Source of the DNA: Pelagibacterium montanilacus | GTDB taxonomy: Bacteria > Pseudomonadota > Alphaproteobacteria > Rhizobiales > Devosiaceae | DNA length: 64,000 nt | Direction: 5' to 3' | Assembly (NCBI RefSeq): GCF_003992665.1 | Contig: NZ_RZMX01000001.1 | Span: 1 to 64,000, forward strand | Shown: piece after piece, positions 8,448-17,210 of the stretch | Layout: each line of letters opens with the position of its first letter | Numbering within the stretch: position 1 is the stretch's first letter | Made by a program: the position numbers and the translations under genes | The notes under the pieces: generated by a model | Seen by the model: only the letters and a program-made list of their open reading frames with translations | Database searches by the model: none | Told to the model about the DNA's origin: nothing

Positions 8448-9401
8448 ATGGCACTGGATCTCACCGGCCTGCACCACCTGACCGCGATCACCGCCAATGC
8501 GCGCGAGAACCTGCGGTTCTACACCAAGGTTCTGGGCCTGCGGCTGGTCAAGCGCACGGTCAACCAGGACGACACCACCGCCTATCACCTGTTTTATGGC
8601 GACGGCAAAGCCTCTCCGGGGTCCGACATCACCTTTTTTGACTGGCCCACCGCGCCCGAGCGGCGCGGCACCCATTCAGTGGTCCGCACCGCCTTTCGCG
8701 TCGAGGGCGAATCCGCACTCGCCTGGTGGAAGGAGCATCTCGAAGCCAACGGCGTGGCGACCAGCGCCATTGCCGAGCGCGCCGGCCATATGAGCCTTGA
8801 TTTCGAGGATCCCGAAGGCCAGCGCCTGCGGCTGGTCAACGACACCCGCGCCGGCGGCGCCCGTCCCTGGGCCAAGAGCCCGGTGCCCGCCGAGCGCCAG
8901 ATCAAGGGCCTGGGCCCGATAACCATGAGCGTGCCCGACCTGCGCCGCACCGAGCCGGTGCTGACCACGGTGATGAACATGCGCAAGGTGCGCACCCATG
9001 CGCCCACAGACGGCCAGGGCGAAATCCATGTCTTTGCCATGGGTCCGGGCGGCGCGTCGGCCGAACTGCACGTGGCTCTCGAGCCCAACCTCTCCCCGGC
9101 CCGCCCCGGTGCCGGCGGGGTCCACCACATCGCCTTCCGCACCCCGGACAAGGACCAGTTCGACAAATGGGTCGAGCGCGCCGCGCGGGCCGGCATCCCC
9201 AGCTCGGGCGAAGTCGAGCGTTATTATTTCACCTCGCTCTACTTCCGCGAGCCCAATGGCATCCTTTTCGAGATCGCCACCGACGGCCCCGGCTTTGACG
9301 TGGACGAGCCCATGGAAACGCTTGGTGAGGGTCTTGCCCTGCCGCCCTTCCTCGAGCCGAAACGCGCCGCCATCGAAGCGGGCCTCAAGCCGATCGACTA
9401 G
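8448..9401 (+). CDS. Ring-cleaving dioxygenase-like VOC protein (MhqO type)
   Basis: 317-residue vicinal-oxygen-chelate protein with two glyoxalase-like modules. The N-terminal module starts LTGLHHLTAITANARENLRF and the C-terminal one contains GVHHIAFRTPDKDQF, each providing a metal-ligand His. Acidic ligands are plausible within LFEIATDGPGF. This is the MhqA/MhqO family, linked in other bacteria to hydroquinone and quinone stress; the exact substrate here is unknown. An SD-like GGAG lies just before ATG 8448. It stands alone, divergent from the repair operon. Confidence 0.8.
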   Translation: MALDLTGLHHLTAITANARENLRFYTKVLGLRLVKRTVNQDDTTAYHLFYGDGKASPGSDITFFDWPTAPERRGTHSVVRTAFRVEGESALAWWKEHLEANGVATSAIAERAGHMSLDFEDPEGQRLRLVNDTRAGGARPWAKSPVPAERQIKGLGPITMSVPDLRRTEPVLTTVMNMRKVRTHAPTDGQGEIHVFAMGPGGASAELHVALEPNLSPARPGAGGVHHIAFRTPDKDQFDKWVERAARAGIPSSGEVERYYFTSLYFREPNGILFEIATDGPGFDVDEPMETLGEGLALPPFLEPKRAAIEAGLKPID

Positions 9402-9411
9402 AGCATATCGT

Positions 9412-9430
9412 GTTCTGATCGGATCAGAAC
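9412..9430. terminator. Hairpin between convergent genes
   Basis: GTTCTGATC-g-GATCAGAAC is a perfect inverted repeat between two convergent genes; it includes the stop codon of the minus-strand gene. No clear T run is present. A similar GTTCTG...CAGAAC hairpin occurs near 31485, so it may be part of a dispersed repeat family. Confidence 0.5.
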
Positions 9431-9966
9431 GGAACCTCTGATTCTTCGGTGCTAGCGATATCGGCCCTGACCACCGCGCCCAGCTCCTCGAATCGGCTCT
9501 GACACGACGCGCTCATGGCCGGCTCGAAGCCTTCGGCTTCGAGCAAGGCCAGACGCGCTTGCGGCGTATCCTCGATCAGCGCATCGAACGGGGCCACCGC
9601 GCGGTCATACACCGCGCGGGCCGCCTCATGGTTCAGCCCATCAGCGTGCTCTTCCAGATAATCGAGGATCGCATCGAAATCCTCGAGCGTGTCGGCCATG
9701 GGGCTCTGGTCCGTGATCATCTCCGCGGCCATGCTGCGCGCGGTGTCCTGGTCCTCGGTGCTGGCAGCCATCCGATCGTCGACGCGCATCATCAGCACCG
9801 CATAGATCCCCGACTGCCGGCCATAGCAGCCATAGGCCTCTGCCAGCGCCTCCTGGCTCACCGCTTGCAGGTCCTGCGCTTCCGCCGACCCCGCGCCTGC
9901 CAAAAGGCCCAGCGTCAATGCACCCGCCAGAAATCTCCAACCCTGCACTGCGGCAATCGGCTTCAT
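9424..9966 (-). CDS. Secreted hypothetical protein, about 180 aa
   Basis: ATG 9966 is preceded by a good SD (GGAGGGG). The protein starts MKPIAAVQGWRFLAGALT and has a clear signal peptide with likely cleavage after GAGSAEA. The mature part is acidic and helical, with single Cys residues near each end (EAYGCYGRQ and MSASCQSRF) that might form a disulphide. No family is recognised. It is probably periplasmic. The open frame upstream of 9966 lacks a signal sequence at its start. Confidence 0.7.
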   Translation of the reverse strand: MKPIAAVQGWRFLAGALTLGLLAGAGSAEAQDLQAVSQEALAEAYGCYGRQSGIYAVLMMRVDDRMAASTEDQDTARSMAAEMITDQSPMADTLEDFDAILDYLEEHADGLNHEAARAVYDRAVAPFDALIEDTPQARLALLEAEGFEPAMSASCQSRFEELGAVVRADIASTEESEVPF

Positions 9967-10070
9967 CTGCCATCCCCTCCATGGGCCCCGGGCGGCTTGG
10001 AATGGAGCCGCAAAGGATTTATGCAGGCTTGCGCGCACCTTTTCCAGCATCAAGCGGATCGATTTCAGCC

Positions 10071-10250
10071 ATGGCTCAGGACAACAGAGACAAGCGGGAA
10101 GATCGCACGCAAAGGATCATCCTCGTGGTGCTGGTGATCTTCGCCCTCATCCTGATCGGCGCCACCATCACCTCGACGCTCACCGAATGGCACATCCAGG
10201 AAACCGATCCGCTCACCGAGAGCCAGACCGGGGCCGAGACCGCACCCTGA
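10071..10250 (+). CDS. Small single-pass membrane protein, 59 aa
   Basis: Starts MAQDNRDKREDRTQRI, a charged N-terminus followed by one hydrophobic segment (LVVLVIFALILIGATI, about residues 18-35) and an acidic tail. It probably sits in the inner membrane with the basic end inside. No function can be assigned. The SD is weak, so expression is not certain; the charge pattern and single membrane segment favour a real gene. Confidence 0.5.
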   Translation: MAQDNRDKREDRTQRIILVVLVIFALILIGATITSTLTEWHIQETDPLTESQTGAETAP

Positions 10251-10268
10251 TCCTCGGCAACAGGCCGG

Positions 10269-11417
10269 TCAGGTCACCATCGCCGCCGGCACCGCCTCGG
10301 CGATGAACCCGCCGCCCAGCACCTGGGCCCCCGGCGTGTCGTCGGCATAAAAGACGCAGGCCTGCCCGGGCGCGATCCCGCTCTCGCCCGCGACCAGCGT
10401 CACATAGACCTCGCCGTCGCGCACCTGGATCACCGATTCCTGGGGCGCCCGCGTCGAGCGCACCTTGGCCTCGATGGCCAGCCCATTGCCCGCCGCCATC
10501 TCCTCGATCGGGCGTCCGCCCAGCCAGTTGAGATCGCGCAGCCGCACCGTATAGGTCGTCAGCGCGCTGCGCGGGCCCACCACCACCTGCTGGGTGCGCG
10601 CATCGAGCCGCACCACATAGAGCGGCTCGCCCGACGCGATGCCCAAACCCCGGCGCTGGCCCACGGTATAATGGATGATGCCCTTGTGCCGGCCCAGAAC
10701 CTTGCCGTCGCGATCCACGATGTCGCCGGGGATTTCGGCCTCGGGCATCAGCTTGCGGATAACGTCAGAATAAGAGCCCTTGGGCACAAAGCAGATATCC
10801 TGGCTGTCGCTCTTGTCCGCGATCGAGAGCCCCATCTCGCGCGCCAGCGCCCGGGTTTCCTCCTTGGTCTTCTCGCCCAGCGGGAAGCGCAGGAAATCGA
10901 GCTGCTCGGGCGTGGTGGCGAACAGGAAATAGGTCTGGTCCTTGTCCCCGTCGAGCGGCCGGTAGAGCGCCCGGCGCCCCTCGAGCGCGCCTGAGCGCAC
11001 GTAATGGCCGGTCGCAAGACAGTCCGCGCCAAGGTCGCGCGCCACAGTCATCAGATCCTCGAACTTGACCGTCTGGTTGCACGACACGCACGGGATCGGG
11101 GTCTCGCCATTGGCATAGCTGCGGGCGAAGGGATCGATCACGGCTTCCTTGAAGCGCTTTTCATAGTCGAGGACATAGTGCGGAATCCCCAGCGCCGCCG
11201 ACACCCGGCGCGCATCGTGGATATCCTGTCCCGCGCAGCACGATCCCTTGCGGAACGTGGCTTCGCCATGATCGTAAAGCTGCAGGGTGATGCCGATGAC
11301 ATCATAGCCCTCGCGGGCCAGCAATCCGGCCACCACCGAGGAGTCAACGCCCCCCGACATGGCCACGACAACGCGCGTATCGGCCGGCGCGCGGTCCAAT
11401 CCAAGTGAATTTGTCAT
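10269..11417 (-). CDS. mnmA: MnmA, tRNA-specific 2-thiouridylase
   Basis: 382 residues. Catalyses 2-thiolation of U34 in tRNA Lys, Glu and Gln. The PP-loop ATP site is [16 protein letters not shown] near residue 16-31; the catalytic cysteines are seen in [13 protein letters not shown] and [15 protein letters not shown]-terminal beta-barrel domain follows ([11 protein letters not shown]). Length is normal for the family. The gene is monocistronic, transcribed away from the flagellar cluster. Confidence 0.96.
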   Translation of the reverse strand: MTNSLGLDRAPADTRVVVAMSGGVDSSVVAGLLAREGYDVIGITLQLYDHGEATFRKGSCCAGQDIHDARRVSAALGIPHYVLDYEKRFKEAVIDPFARSYANGETPIPCVSCNQTVKFEDLMTVARDLGADCLATGHYVRSGALEGRRALYRPLDGDKDQTYFLFATTPEQLDFLRFPLGEKTKEETRALAREMGLSIADKSDSQDICFVPKGSYSDVIRKLMPEAEIPGDIVDRDGKVLGRHKGIIHYTVGQRRGLGIASGEPLYVVRLDARTQQVVVGPRSALTTYTVRLRDLNWLGGRPIEEMAAGNGLAIEAKVRSTRAPQESVIQVRDGEVYVTLVAGESGIAPGQACVFYADDTPGAQVLGGGFIAEAVPAAMVT

Positions 11418-11645
11418 CTTTCTCTCATCCGGTTGGGGTCAAGGGCCAGCGGATGGCGCGCGTTTTACGCCTCGGCACGGTTCAGTGCAAGGTGCTCGGT
11501 GCAGGCCGCTCGCCGCGCCCCCACCCCTCCCATGGGGCAGATTTTGCCGCGCACCCGGCAGATCCGCCCCGGCTCGGCGATGCCGCAGCCGCCACGCCGG
11601 GCGCACAAAGCCCGATAAGCGGGGCTCCTGGCCATTGCTCTGAGC

Positions 11646-11662
11646 TTGGCACCGCTCTTGCA
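11646..11662 (+). promoter_or_regulatory. Sigma-54 (RpoN) promoter for fliK-flgD
   Basis: TTGGCACCGCTCTTGCA matches the -24/-12 consensus TTGGCAC-N5-TTGCA, with GG and GC separated by exactly ten bases. It lies about 40 bases before the fliK start, and the cluster encodes a FlbD-type sigma-54 activator, as expected for late flagellar genes. Transcription should start near 11673. The stretch 11418-11645 otherwise holds nothing I recognise. Confidence 0.85.
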
Positions 11663-11702
11663 TTGGGCTCAACGGATACAACCGCGACAGGCACACGACA
11701 CC

Positions 11703-13148
11703 GTGACCATCTCGATCGTTTCAGCCATGCCCAAGCCCCCCGGCGCCCAATCGGCCGCCCAGCAGGGCGCCTCCGCCGCGTCTTCGGGCTCGGGCGGCTT
11801 TGGCGCGCTCGTCGACCTCGTGGCCTCGACCGGCTCGAAGGCCGGCCCCATGGTCAGGCTCGAGGCCATGGCAGCGCTCTTTACGGCCCCCGCCGGCACG
11901 GGAACCACGGGCGCGGCCAGCACAGAAAACGCGGGCGCCGATGCCCTCGCCGCCGCCCTCAAGGCCCTGCTCGACGGATTTTCCGAGCTCGATGACCCCG
12001 CCAATCCGGACGCGCCTCTCTCGCCGGATACCGCCGCGCCGCTCGCCGGGCTCATCGCTGAGCTTGAAAACCTGCTGGGCACCGGGGAATCGACCGCGCC
12101 GGACACTGACCTTCTCGCCGCCCTCCAGGAGCTCGGCGCCGCGCTCGATCTCGACCTCGACCCCGAGGCCGGCCCCGCCCAGATCCTCGAGGCGATCTCC
12201 CGCCAGATCACGGGCATGGCCGAAGCCCTGCGCGAAGGCGCTCCCGAGCTCGCGACCCGGCTGGCCGGCCTTTCGCGCGGCCTCGATGCCCTTTCCGCCG
12301 CGCTCCAGGCCGCCGCCGCGGACGCAGCGCCGGACGCCGACACCCGCAAGCTCGTCTTTGCGAGCCAGACCCGCGCCAACCCGATCGAGGCCATCGAGGC
12401 CGCCGCCCCCGGTCAGCGCACCGACGCGGCACAGGCGCCCCCCCAGGCCTCCCCCGATCGTCCGGCCCGCGACCTGCCCGCGCTCGAGCCTGTCGCCCAG
12501 CGCCCGCAATCGGGTCCCCAGAGCGCACCCCAGCCACCGGCTGCACCCACCGGGCCCGCCAATGGCACCGCCGCCGCAGCAGCAGCCGCAGTTGCATCCA
12601 CCGCCCCTGCGGCCGGGGAAATGCCCGACGGGCTGACCCTCACGCCGGGGCTTCAGCCCCAGCCCACCCCGCCCGCCGGGCTCGATCCGGCCCGCCCCGT
12701 CCCGGCGGCCTATATGCGTCCCGAACCGCAGATCAACCTGCCCCATGTCGCTGTCGAGATCTCCCGCCACGCCCAGAACGGGCTGACCCGGTTCGAGATC
12801 CGGCTCAATCCGTCCGAGCTCGGGCGCATCGACGTCCGGCTCGAAATGGACCAGTCGGGCAATGTCGTCGCCCGGCTCGCCGTGGAGCGCTCGGAAACCC
12901 TCGACCTGCTCCAGCGCGACCAGCGCATGCTGGAAAAGGCCCTCGCCGATGCGGGGCTCGATGGCAGCAAGACCGATCTCGAATTCTCCCTTGGCGGGGA
13001 CGGCAATCCCGCCCAGCGCGACAAGAACGCTCCCGACCCCGGCGCCCCGAGCCCGGTGATCGCGGGAGCACAGACCGAAACCGGGCAGATCCCTGCCCTC
13101 GCCTATCGGGGCTATGCGCGCCTCGATGCCGTGAACCTTTGGGTGTAG
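11703..13148 (+). CDS. fliK: FliK, flagellar hook-length control protein
   Basis: About 481 residues, Ala/Pro-rich and low in complexity through the first 340 residues, as usual for the ruler region of FliK. The conserved C-terminal domain (Flg_hook) is clear: GLTRFEIRLNPSELGRIDV, then VVARLAVERSETLDLL and LEKALADAGLD. It is exported by the flagellar type III system and switches substrate specificity when the hook is complete. The sigma-54 promoter rules out starts before about 11673; GTG 11703 or ATG 11727 remain. flgD follows with no gap. Confidence 0.85.
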   Translation: MTISIVSAMPKPPGAQSAAQQGASAASSGSGGFGALVDLVASTGSKAGPMVRLEAMAALFTAPAGTGTTGAASTENAGADALAAALKALLDGFSELDDPANPDAPLSPDTAAPLAGLIAELENLLGTGESTAPDTDLLAALQELGAALDLDLDPEAGPAQILEAISRQITGMAEALREGAPELATRLAGLSRGLDALSAALQAAAADAAPDADTRKLVFASQTRANPIEAIEAAAPGQRTDAAQAPPQASPDRPARDLPALEPVAQRPQSGPQSAPQPPAAPTGPANGTAAAAAAAVASTAPAAGEMPDGLTLTPGLQPQPTPPAGLDPARPVPAAYMRPEPQINLPHVAVEISRHAQNGLTRFEIRLNPSELGRIDVRLEMDQSGNVVARLAVERSETLDLLQRDQRMLEKALADAGLDGSKTDLEFSLGGDGNPAQRDKNAPDPGAPSPVIAGAQTETGQIPALAYRGYARLDAVNLWV

Positions 13149-13820
13149 ATGATGATTGACGGCGTAAGCGGAGCCTCCGCATCGGGCATGTCGGGCAACC
13201 GGCAGACCATTGCGGAAAACTTCGATACCTTCCTGCAGTTGCTGACCGCCCAGCTCAAGAACCAGAACCCTCTCGAGCCGCTCGATTCCAACGAGTTCAC
13301 CGCCCAGCTCGTCCAGTTCACCTCCGTGGAGCAGGCGCTCAAGACCAATGAGTTCCTCGAAGCCATGATGCTTTCGGGCCAGAACGCCAACAACGCCCAG
13401 GCCGTCTCCTATATCGGCAAGACCGTCACCGCGTCCGGTGCCACTACCGATCTCACCGAAGAGGGCGCCGCCTGGCTCTATCGGATCGACGAGCCGGCGC
13501 CCAACACCACCATCACCGTGCGCGATCAGGCGGGCAACACGGTCTTTACCGAAAAGGTCTCGCTCGAGGCGGGAACCGGGCGCTATGGCTGGAACGGCCA
13601 GTCCTCGTCCGGAGAGACCATGCCGTTGGGCCGGTATACGGTCACCATCGACGCCCGCAATTCCTCGGGAGCGCTGGTGCCGGCCACCACCCAGATGATG
13701 GGCATCGTGGAAGCTGTGGACGTCTCGGGCGCCGAACCCTACCTGACCGTCAGCGGCCTGCGCCTGCCGCTTTCTGCGGTGACAACGGTCCAGTCCACCC
13801 CGGTCTCCGGCGGGTCCTGA
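13149..13820 (+). CDS. flgD: FlgD, flagellar hook-cap (hook assembly) protein
   Basis: 223 residues. The conserved N-terminal export/cap region is NFDTFLQLLTAQLKNQNPLEPLDSNEFTAQL in character (residues about 25-60), followed by FlgD Ig-like and tudor-like domains. FlgD caps the growing hook during assembly. The ATG directly follows the fliK stop, so both are co-transcribed from the sigma-54 promoter, and a strong terminator closes the unit. Confidence 0.94.
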   Translation: MMIDGVSGASASGMSGNRQTIAENFDTFLQLLTAQLKNQNPLEPLDSNEFTAQLVQFTSVEQALKTNEFLEAMMLSGQNANNAQAVSYIGKTVTASGATTDLTEEGAAWLYRIDEPAPNTTITVRDQAGNTVFTEKVSLEAGTGRYGWNGQSSSGETMPLGRYTVTIDARNSSGALVPATTQMMGIVEAVDVSGAEPYLTVSGLRLPLSAVTTVQSTPVSGGS

Positions 13821-13871
13821 ACCCGCCGCCTGTGGCTTTTTCTGGGCACCGCAATCGTCCTTGAGTCAAAC

Positions 13872-13895
13872 GCCGTCCTATTGGGACGGCTTTTT
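13872..13895 (+). terminator. Rho-independent terminator after flgD
   Basis: GCCGTCC-tattg-GGACGGC followed by TTTTT. It ends the fliK-flgD transcript and separates it from sciP. Confidence 0.9.
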
Positions 13896-13913
13896 GGCAT
13901 TCTGCTCAATATC

Positions 13914-13950
13914 TTAACGTCCTGTAAGTTTCCCCTTAGCCAATTTTTAA
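13914..13950. promoter_or_regulatory. CtrA-like half-site pairs before sciP
   Basis: Two imperfect matches to TTAA-N7-TTAA: TTAA-cgtcctg-TAAG (13914-13928) and TTAG-ccaattt-TTAA (13936-13950). A CcrM-type GANTC (GAGTC, 13863-13867) lies just upstream. sciP is CtrA-activated in Caulobacter, which makes these sites plausible. Confidence 0.5.
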
Positions 13951-14002
13951 GCCAGTGGCGTTAGTCTTGGGGACGATATGGTCAGGTTGAGTAGAGAGTA
14001 AA

Positions 14003-14281
14003 ATGACCGTACAAATGCGTCCGCGCGTGAAGTATGTGATCGGTCCCGATGGCAGTCCGCTGACCATCGCGGACTTGCCACCCAGCAACACAAAACGCTG
14101 GGTTATCCGCCGCAAGGCGGAAGTCGTCGCTGCGGTGCGCGGCGGTCTGTTGAGCCTCGAGGAGGCCTGTGAACGCTATACGCTGAGCGTTGACGAGTTC
14201 CTCAACTGGCAGGCTGCCATCGACAAGCACGGTCTTGCCGGTCTGCGCACCACCTGGATACAGCACTATCGCGAAGGCTGA
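14003..14281 (+). CDS. sciP: SciP, CtrA inhibitory protein (DUF1153)
   Basis: 92 residues. Helix-turn-helix protein of the DUF1153 family (YVIGPDGSPLTIADLP, RWVIRRKAEVVAAVRGG, LSVDEFLNWQAAIDKHG), diagnostic for SciP. In Caulobacter it is made late in the cell cycle and blocks CtrA-activated transcription. Position just upstream of the fliF operon is also the Caulobacter arrangement. Start ATG 14003 has an AGAGAG SD. Terminators flank it, so it is monocistronic. Confidence 0.95.
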   Translation: MTVQMRPRVKYVIGPDGSPLTIADLPPSNTKRWVIRRKAEVVAAVRGGLLSLEEACERYTLSVDEFLNWQAAIDKHGLAGLRTTWIQHYREG

Positions 14282-14320
14282 ACGATCGCCGGGCTTCTCC
14301 CGCGGAATAAAATGACCCGA

Positions 14321-14356
14321 AACCCGCTGCCCGCAAGGGCGGCGGGTTTTGTTTTG
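14321..14356 (+). terminator. Rho-independent terminator after sciP
   Basis: AACCCGC-t-GCCC-gcaa-GGGC-g-GCGGGTT followed by a T-rich tail (TTTTGTTTT). Confidence 0.9.
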
Positions 14357-14417
14357 CGCCGGCCATGACGGATCACCCGGCAATTTCTGCCTGATTTCCC
14401 CACTCGTTACCGGTTGG

Positions 14418-14432
14418 TTAAGACCTTGTTTA
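14418..14432. promoter_or_regulatory. CtrA-like box before the fliF operon
   Basis: TTAA-gaccttg-TTTA, 80 bases before the fliF start, close to the TTAA-N7-TTAA(C) consensus. The fliF operon is a CtrA-controlled class II operon in Caulobacter. The location is right for a promoter-proximal site. Confidence 0.6.
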
Positions 14433-14511
14433 CCATACGCTAGGCATATTTTGCCCATTCGGGGTGCTTCGGGGGCGAAGCGGTCCGGGAGAGTAGGCAA
14501 AAGGGGCTCGC

Positions 14512-16137
14512 GTGACTCAACTGGGGGAACTTGTGCAACGGCTCGGTGTGGGCCGGATCGCCGCAATGGCCGTTGTTGCGGCCATGCTTTTGGGCTTTTT
14601 CGCGTTCATCATCGTGCGCTCGACCACGCCGCAACTGGCCCCGCTCTATACCGGGCTCGAATTCGATGATTCCGCCGCCATCATCTCCGAACTCAACGCC
14701 ATGGGCATGGTCCACGAGCTTCGCGGCGAAGGCGACACCATCCTCGTGCCGCGCGACCAGATCACCACCACGCGCATGGCGCTCGCCGAAAACGGCCTGC
14801 CCCGCCGCGGCCAGCTCGGCTACGAACTCTTTGACGACCAGAGCACCCTGGGCGCCACCAGCTTTGTCCAGAACATCAACCACGTCCGCGCGCTCGAGGG
14901 CGAGCTGGCCCGCACCATCGGGTCCCTCGCCCGCGTGCGCTCGGCCCGCGTCCATCTCGTTCTGCCCGAGCGCGAACTGTTCCGCCGCGAAACCCGCGAG
15001 CCCTCCGCCTCGATCGTCCTGTCGGTGCGCGGTCAGCTTTCGGGCGGGGAAATCCGCGCCGTCCAGCACCTCGTCGCCTCGGCCATCGAAGGGCTGACCC
15101 CGGGCGCCGTCTCGGTGGTCGATGATTCGGGCACGCTTCTGGCCTCGGGCGCCAATGGCGAGGACACCATCGCCAGCGCCCAGATGGCCGAGGAGCGCGC
15201 CGTGGCCATCGAGAACCGGCTGCGCGCCCGCATCGAGGAGCTTCTGGCCAATGTGGTGGGTTCGGGCCGGGCTCGCGTTCAGGTCTCCGCCGACCTTGCC
15301 CTTGACCGCTCGACCCGCACTTCGGAAATCTTCGATCCCGAAAGCCAGGTGGTCCGCTCCTCCCAGCTTCGCGAATCCGGGGATGAATCGAACGGCTCGG
15401 CCATGATGGGTCAGGTCACCGTCGCCAACGAGCTGCCCGGCACCGGGGAGAACGCGGCAGACGGCAACGGCACCAGCCAGCTGTCCAATACCCTTGAGGA
15501 AACCTACAACTACGAGATCTCGCGCACCACCGAGACCACGACCCGGGACGCGGGCGGGGTCGAGCGGCTCTCGGTCGCCGTGGTGGTGGACGGGGTCTAC
15601 ACCTATGATGACGCCGGCAATCCGATCTACGAGCCGCGCACGCCCGAGCAGATCGAACAGATCGCCGCGCTGGTGCGCTCGGCCATGGGCTACGATCAGA
15701 CCCGCGGCGACCAGATCGAAGTGGTCAACATGCAGTTCGCCCAGCGCCCGGACCTGCAGATGGGGACCACCGAACCCGGGCTCTTCGACTTCACCCGCTA
15801 TGACCTGATGCGCCTGATCGAGCTTGCCGTGACGCTTCTGATCGGCCTGGCTCTGGTCGTCTTCGTCATGCGCCCCCTGATCTCCCGGGTCCTCGCGCCA
15901 GAATCCCGGCCCCTGGCCCTGCCCTCCAACGGAGCGCTGCCCGCCACCACCGGCTCCGACACGGGCGATGACACCGATCCCTCCACCCGCGAGGACCAGT
16001 CCGCGGCCCTCCTCGAGCAGGCCCGCTCCATGGGCGAAACCCAGGTCAAGACCATCCGCATGGTGGGCGAGCTCGTCGGAGAGCAGCCCAAGCAGGCGAG
16101 CCTGATCGTGCGTGACTGGCTGGGCGAGGCCGCATGA
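14512..16137 (+). CDS. fliF: FliF, flagellar MS-ring protein
   Basis: 541 residues. Builds the MS ring in the inner membrane. First membrane segment at about residues 16-38 (RIAAMAVVAAMLLGFFAFII), YscJ/FliF periplasmic domain with APLYTGLEFDDSAAI, a long RBM/FliF C-terminal region, second membrane segment at about 440-462 (IELAVTLLIGLALVVFVM), and a cytoplasmic tail for FliG contact (VKTIRMVGELVGEQP). Start is GTG 14512 with an AGGGG SD. It overlaps fliG by four bases and leads a six-gene operon. Confidence 0.96.
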   Translation: MTQLGELVQRLGVGRIAAMAVVAAMLLGFFAFIIVRSTTPQLAPLYTGLEFDDSAAIISELNAMGMVHELRGEGDTILVPRDQITTTRMALAENGLPRRGQLGYELFDDQSTLGATSFVQNINHVRALEGELARTIGSLARVRSARVHLVLPERELFRRETREPSASIVLSVRGQLSGGEIRAVQHLVASAIEGLTPGAVSVVDDSGTLLASGANGEDTIASAQMAEERAVAIENRLRARIEELLANVVGSGRARVQVSADLALDRSTRTSEIFDPESQVVRSSQLRESGDESNGSAMMGQVTVANELPGTGENAADGNGTSQLSNTLEETYNYEISRTTETTTRDAGGVERLSVAVVVDGVYTYDDAGNPIYEPRTPEQIEQIAALVRSAMGYDQTRGDQIEVVNMQFAQRPDLQMGTTEPGLFDFTRYDLMRLIELAVTLLIGLALVVFVMRPLISRVLAPESRPLALPSNGALPATTGSDTGDDTDPSTREDQSAALLEQARSMGETQVKTIRMVGELVGEQPKQASLIVRDWLGEAA

Positions 16138-17210
16138 GCGCGCTCGACTCCCCACGGACCAGCCTGCCGGACACGCTCCGCAAGGGCCTGGTCGTCGGCA
16201 ACGAGGCCGATCACCGCGAGATGACCGGCGCCGAAAAGGCCGCCGCGCTGCTGCTCGCCCTGGGGCCGGACCACGGCAAGCCCATCTGGGAGGATCTCGA
16301 CGAGGTCGAGATCCGCGTGCTCTCGCGCGCCATGGTGCGGCTGGGGCCCATCACCCCCACCATGCTCGACCAGCTCCTCACCGAGTTCGTCACCACCATC
16401 TCGAGCTCGGGCACCATGTCGGGCAACACCGACACCACCGAGCGGCTGCTGCTCTCGTTCCTGCCCCAGGACCGGGTCGACCAGATCATGGAGGAAATCC
16501 GCGGGCCGGCCGGGCGCAATATCTGGGAAAAGCTCTCCAACGTTCAGGAAGACATTCTCGCCACCTATCTCAAGAACGAATATCCCCAGACCATCGCCGT
16601 GGTCCTCACCAAGATTTCCGCCGATCACGCCAGCCGGGTGCTTTCGGTGCTGCCCGAGGAACTCGCCCTCGACGTCGTCCAGCGCATGCTCTCGATCGAC
16701 CCGGTGCAAAAGGACATCCTCGACAAGATCGAGGCCACCCTGCGCACCGAATTCATGTCCACGCTCAGCCACACCCGCCGGCGCGACAGCCACGAGCAGA
16801 TGGCCGACATCTTCAACGCCTTCGACCGCCAGACCGAGGCCCGGTTCATGACCGCGCTTGAGGACATCAGCCGCGACAGCGCCGAGCGCATCAAGAACCT
16901 GATGTTCACCTTCGACGATCTCACCCGCCTGCCCTCGGCCTCGGTCCAGACCCTGCTCCAGCACATCGAGAAAAAGGACCTCGCCCTGGCTCTCAAGGGC
17001 TCGTCCGACAGCGCCAAGGAGTTCTTCTTTGCCAACATGTCCAACCGCGCCGCCAACATGATGCGCGACGACATGGAGGCCATGGGCGCGGTCCGGCTCA
17101 AGGACGTCGATGACGCCCAGGGCCGGCTGGTCAACATGGCCAAGGATCTCGCCGCGCGCGGGGAGATCGTCATCAACAAGGGCAAGGAGAGCGAGGAGAT
17201 GGTCCTGTGA
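16134..17210 (+). CDS. fliG: FliG, flagellar motor switch protein
   Basis: 358 residues, about the usual FliG length. The N-terminal domain contacts FliF (MTGAEKAAALLLALG), the middle domain contains the EEIRGPAGRNIWEKL and EYPQTIAVVLTKI segments, and the C-terminal torque-generating domain is RLPSASVQTLLQHIEKKDLA onward with charged residues that meet MotA. Starts with ATGA overlap on fliF and ends overlapping fliH, so expression is tightly coupled. Confidence 0.97.
   Translation: MSALDSPRTSLPDTLRKGLVVGNEADHREMTGAEKAAALLLALGPDHGKPIWEDLDEVEIRVLSRAMVRLGPITPTMLDQLLTEFVTTISSSGTMSGNTDTTERLLLSFLPQDRVDQIMEEIRGPAGRNIWEKLSNVQEDILATYLKNEYPQTIAVVLTKISADHASRVLSVLPEELALDVVQRMLSIDPVQKDILDKIEATLRTEFMSTLSHTRRRDSHEQMADIFNAFDRQTEARFMTALEDISRDSAERIKNLMFTFDDLTRLPSASVQTLLQHIEKKDLALALKGSSDSAKEFFFANMSNRAANMMRDDMEAMGAVRLKDVDDAQGRLVNMAKDLAARGEIVINKGKESEEMVL

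Noticed and set aside
8284-8481. Short plus-strand ORF between the repair operon and the dioxygenase gene
   Set aside because: Overlaps the dioxygenase start in another frame, low complexity and no SD.
11646-11702. fliK start at ATG 11646
   Set aside because: It lies on the sigma-54 promoter itself, upstream of the expected transcription start.
14440-16155. Long open frame antisense to fliF
   Set aside because: GC-rich antisense shadow; composition is Gly/His/Asp-rich without domains, and fliF on the other strand is certain.
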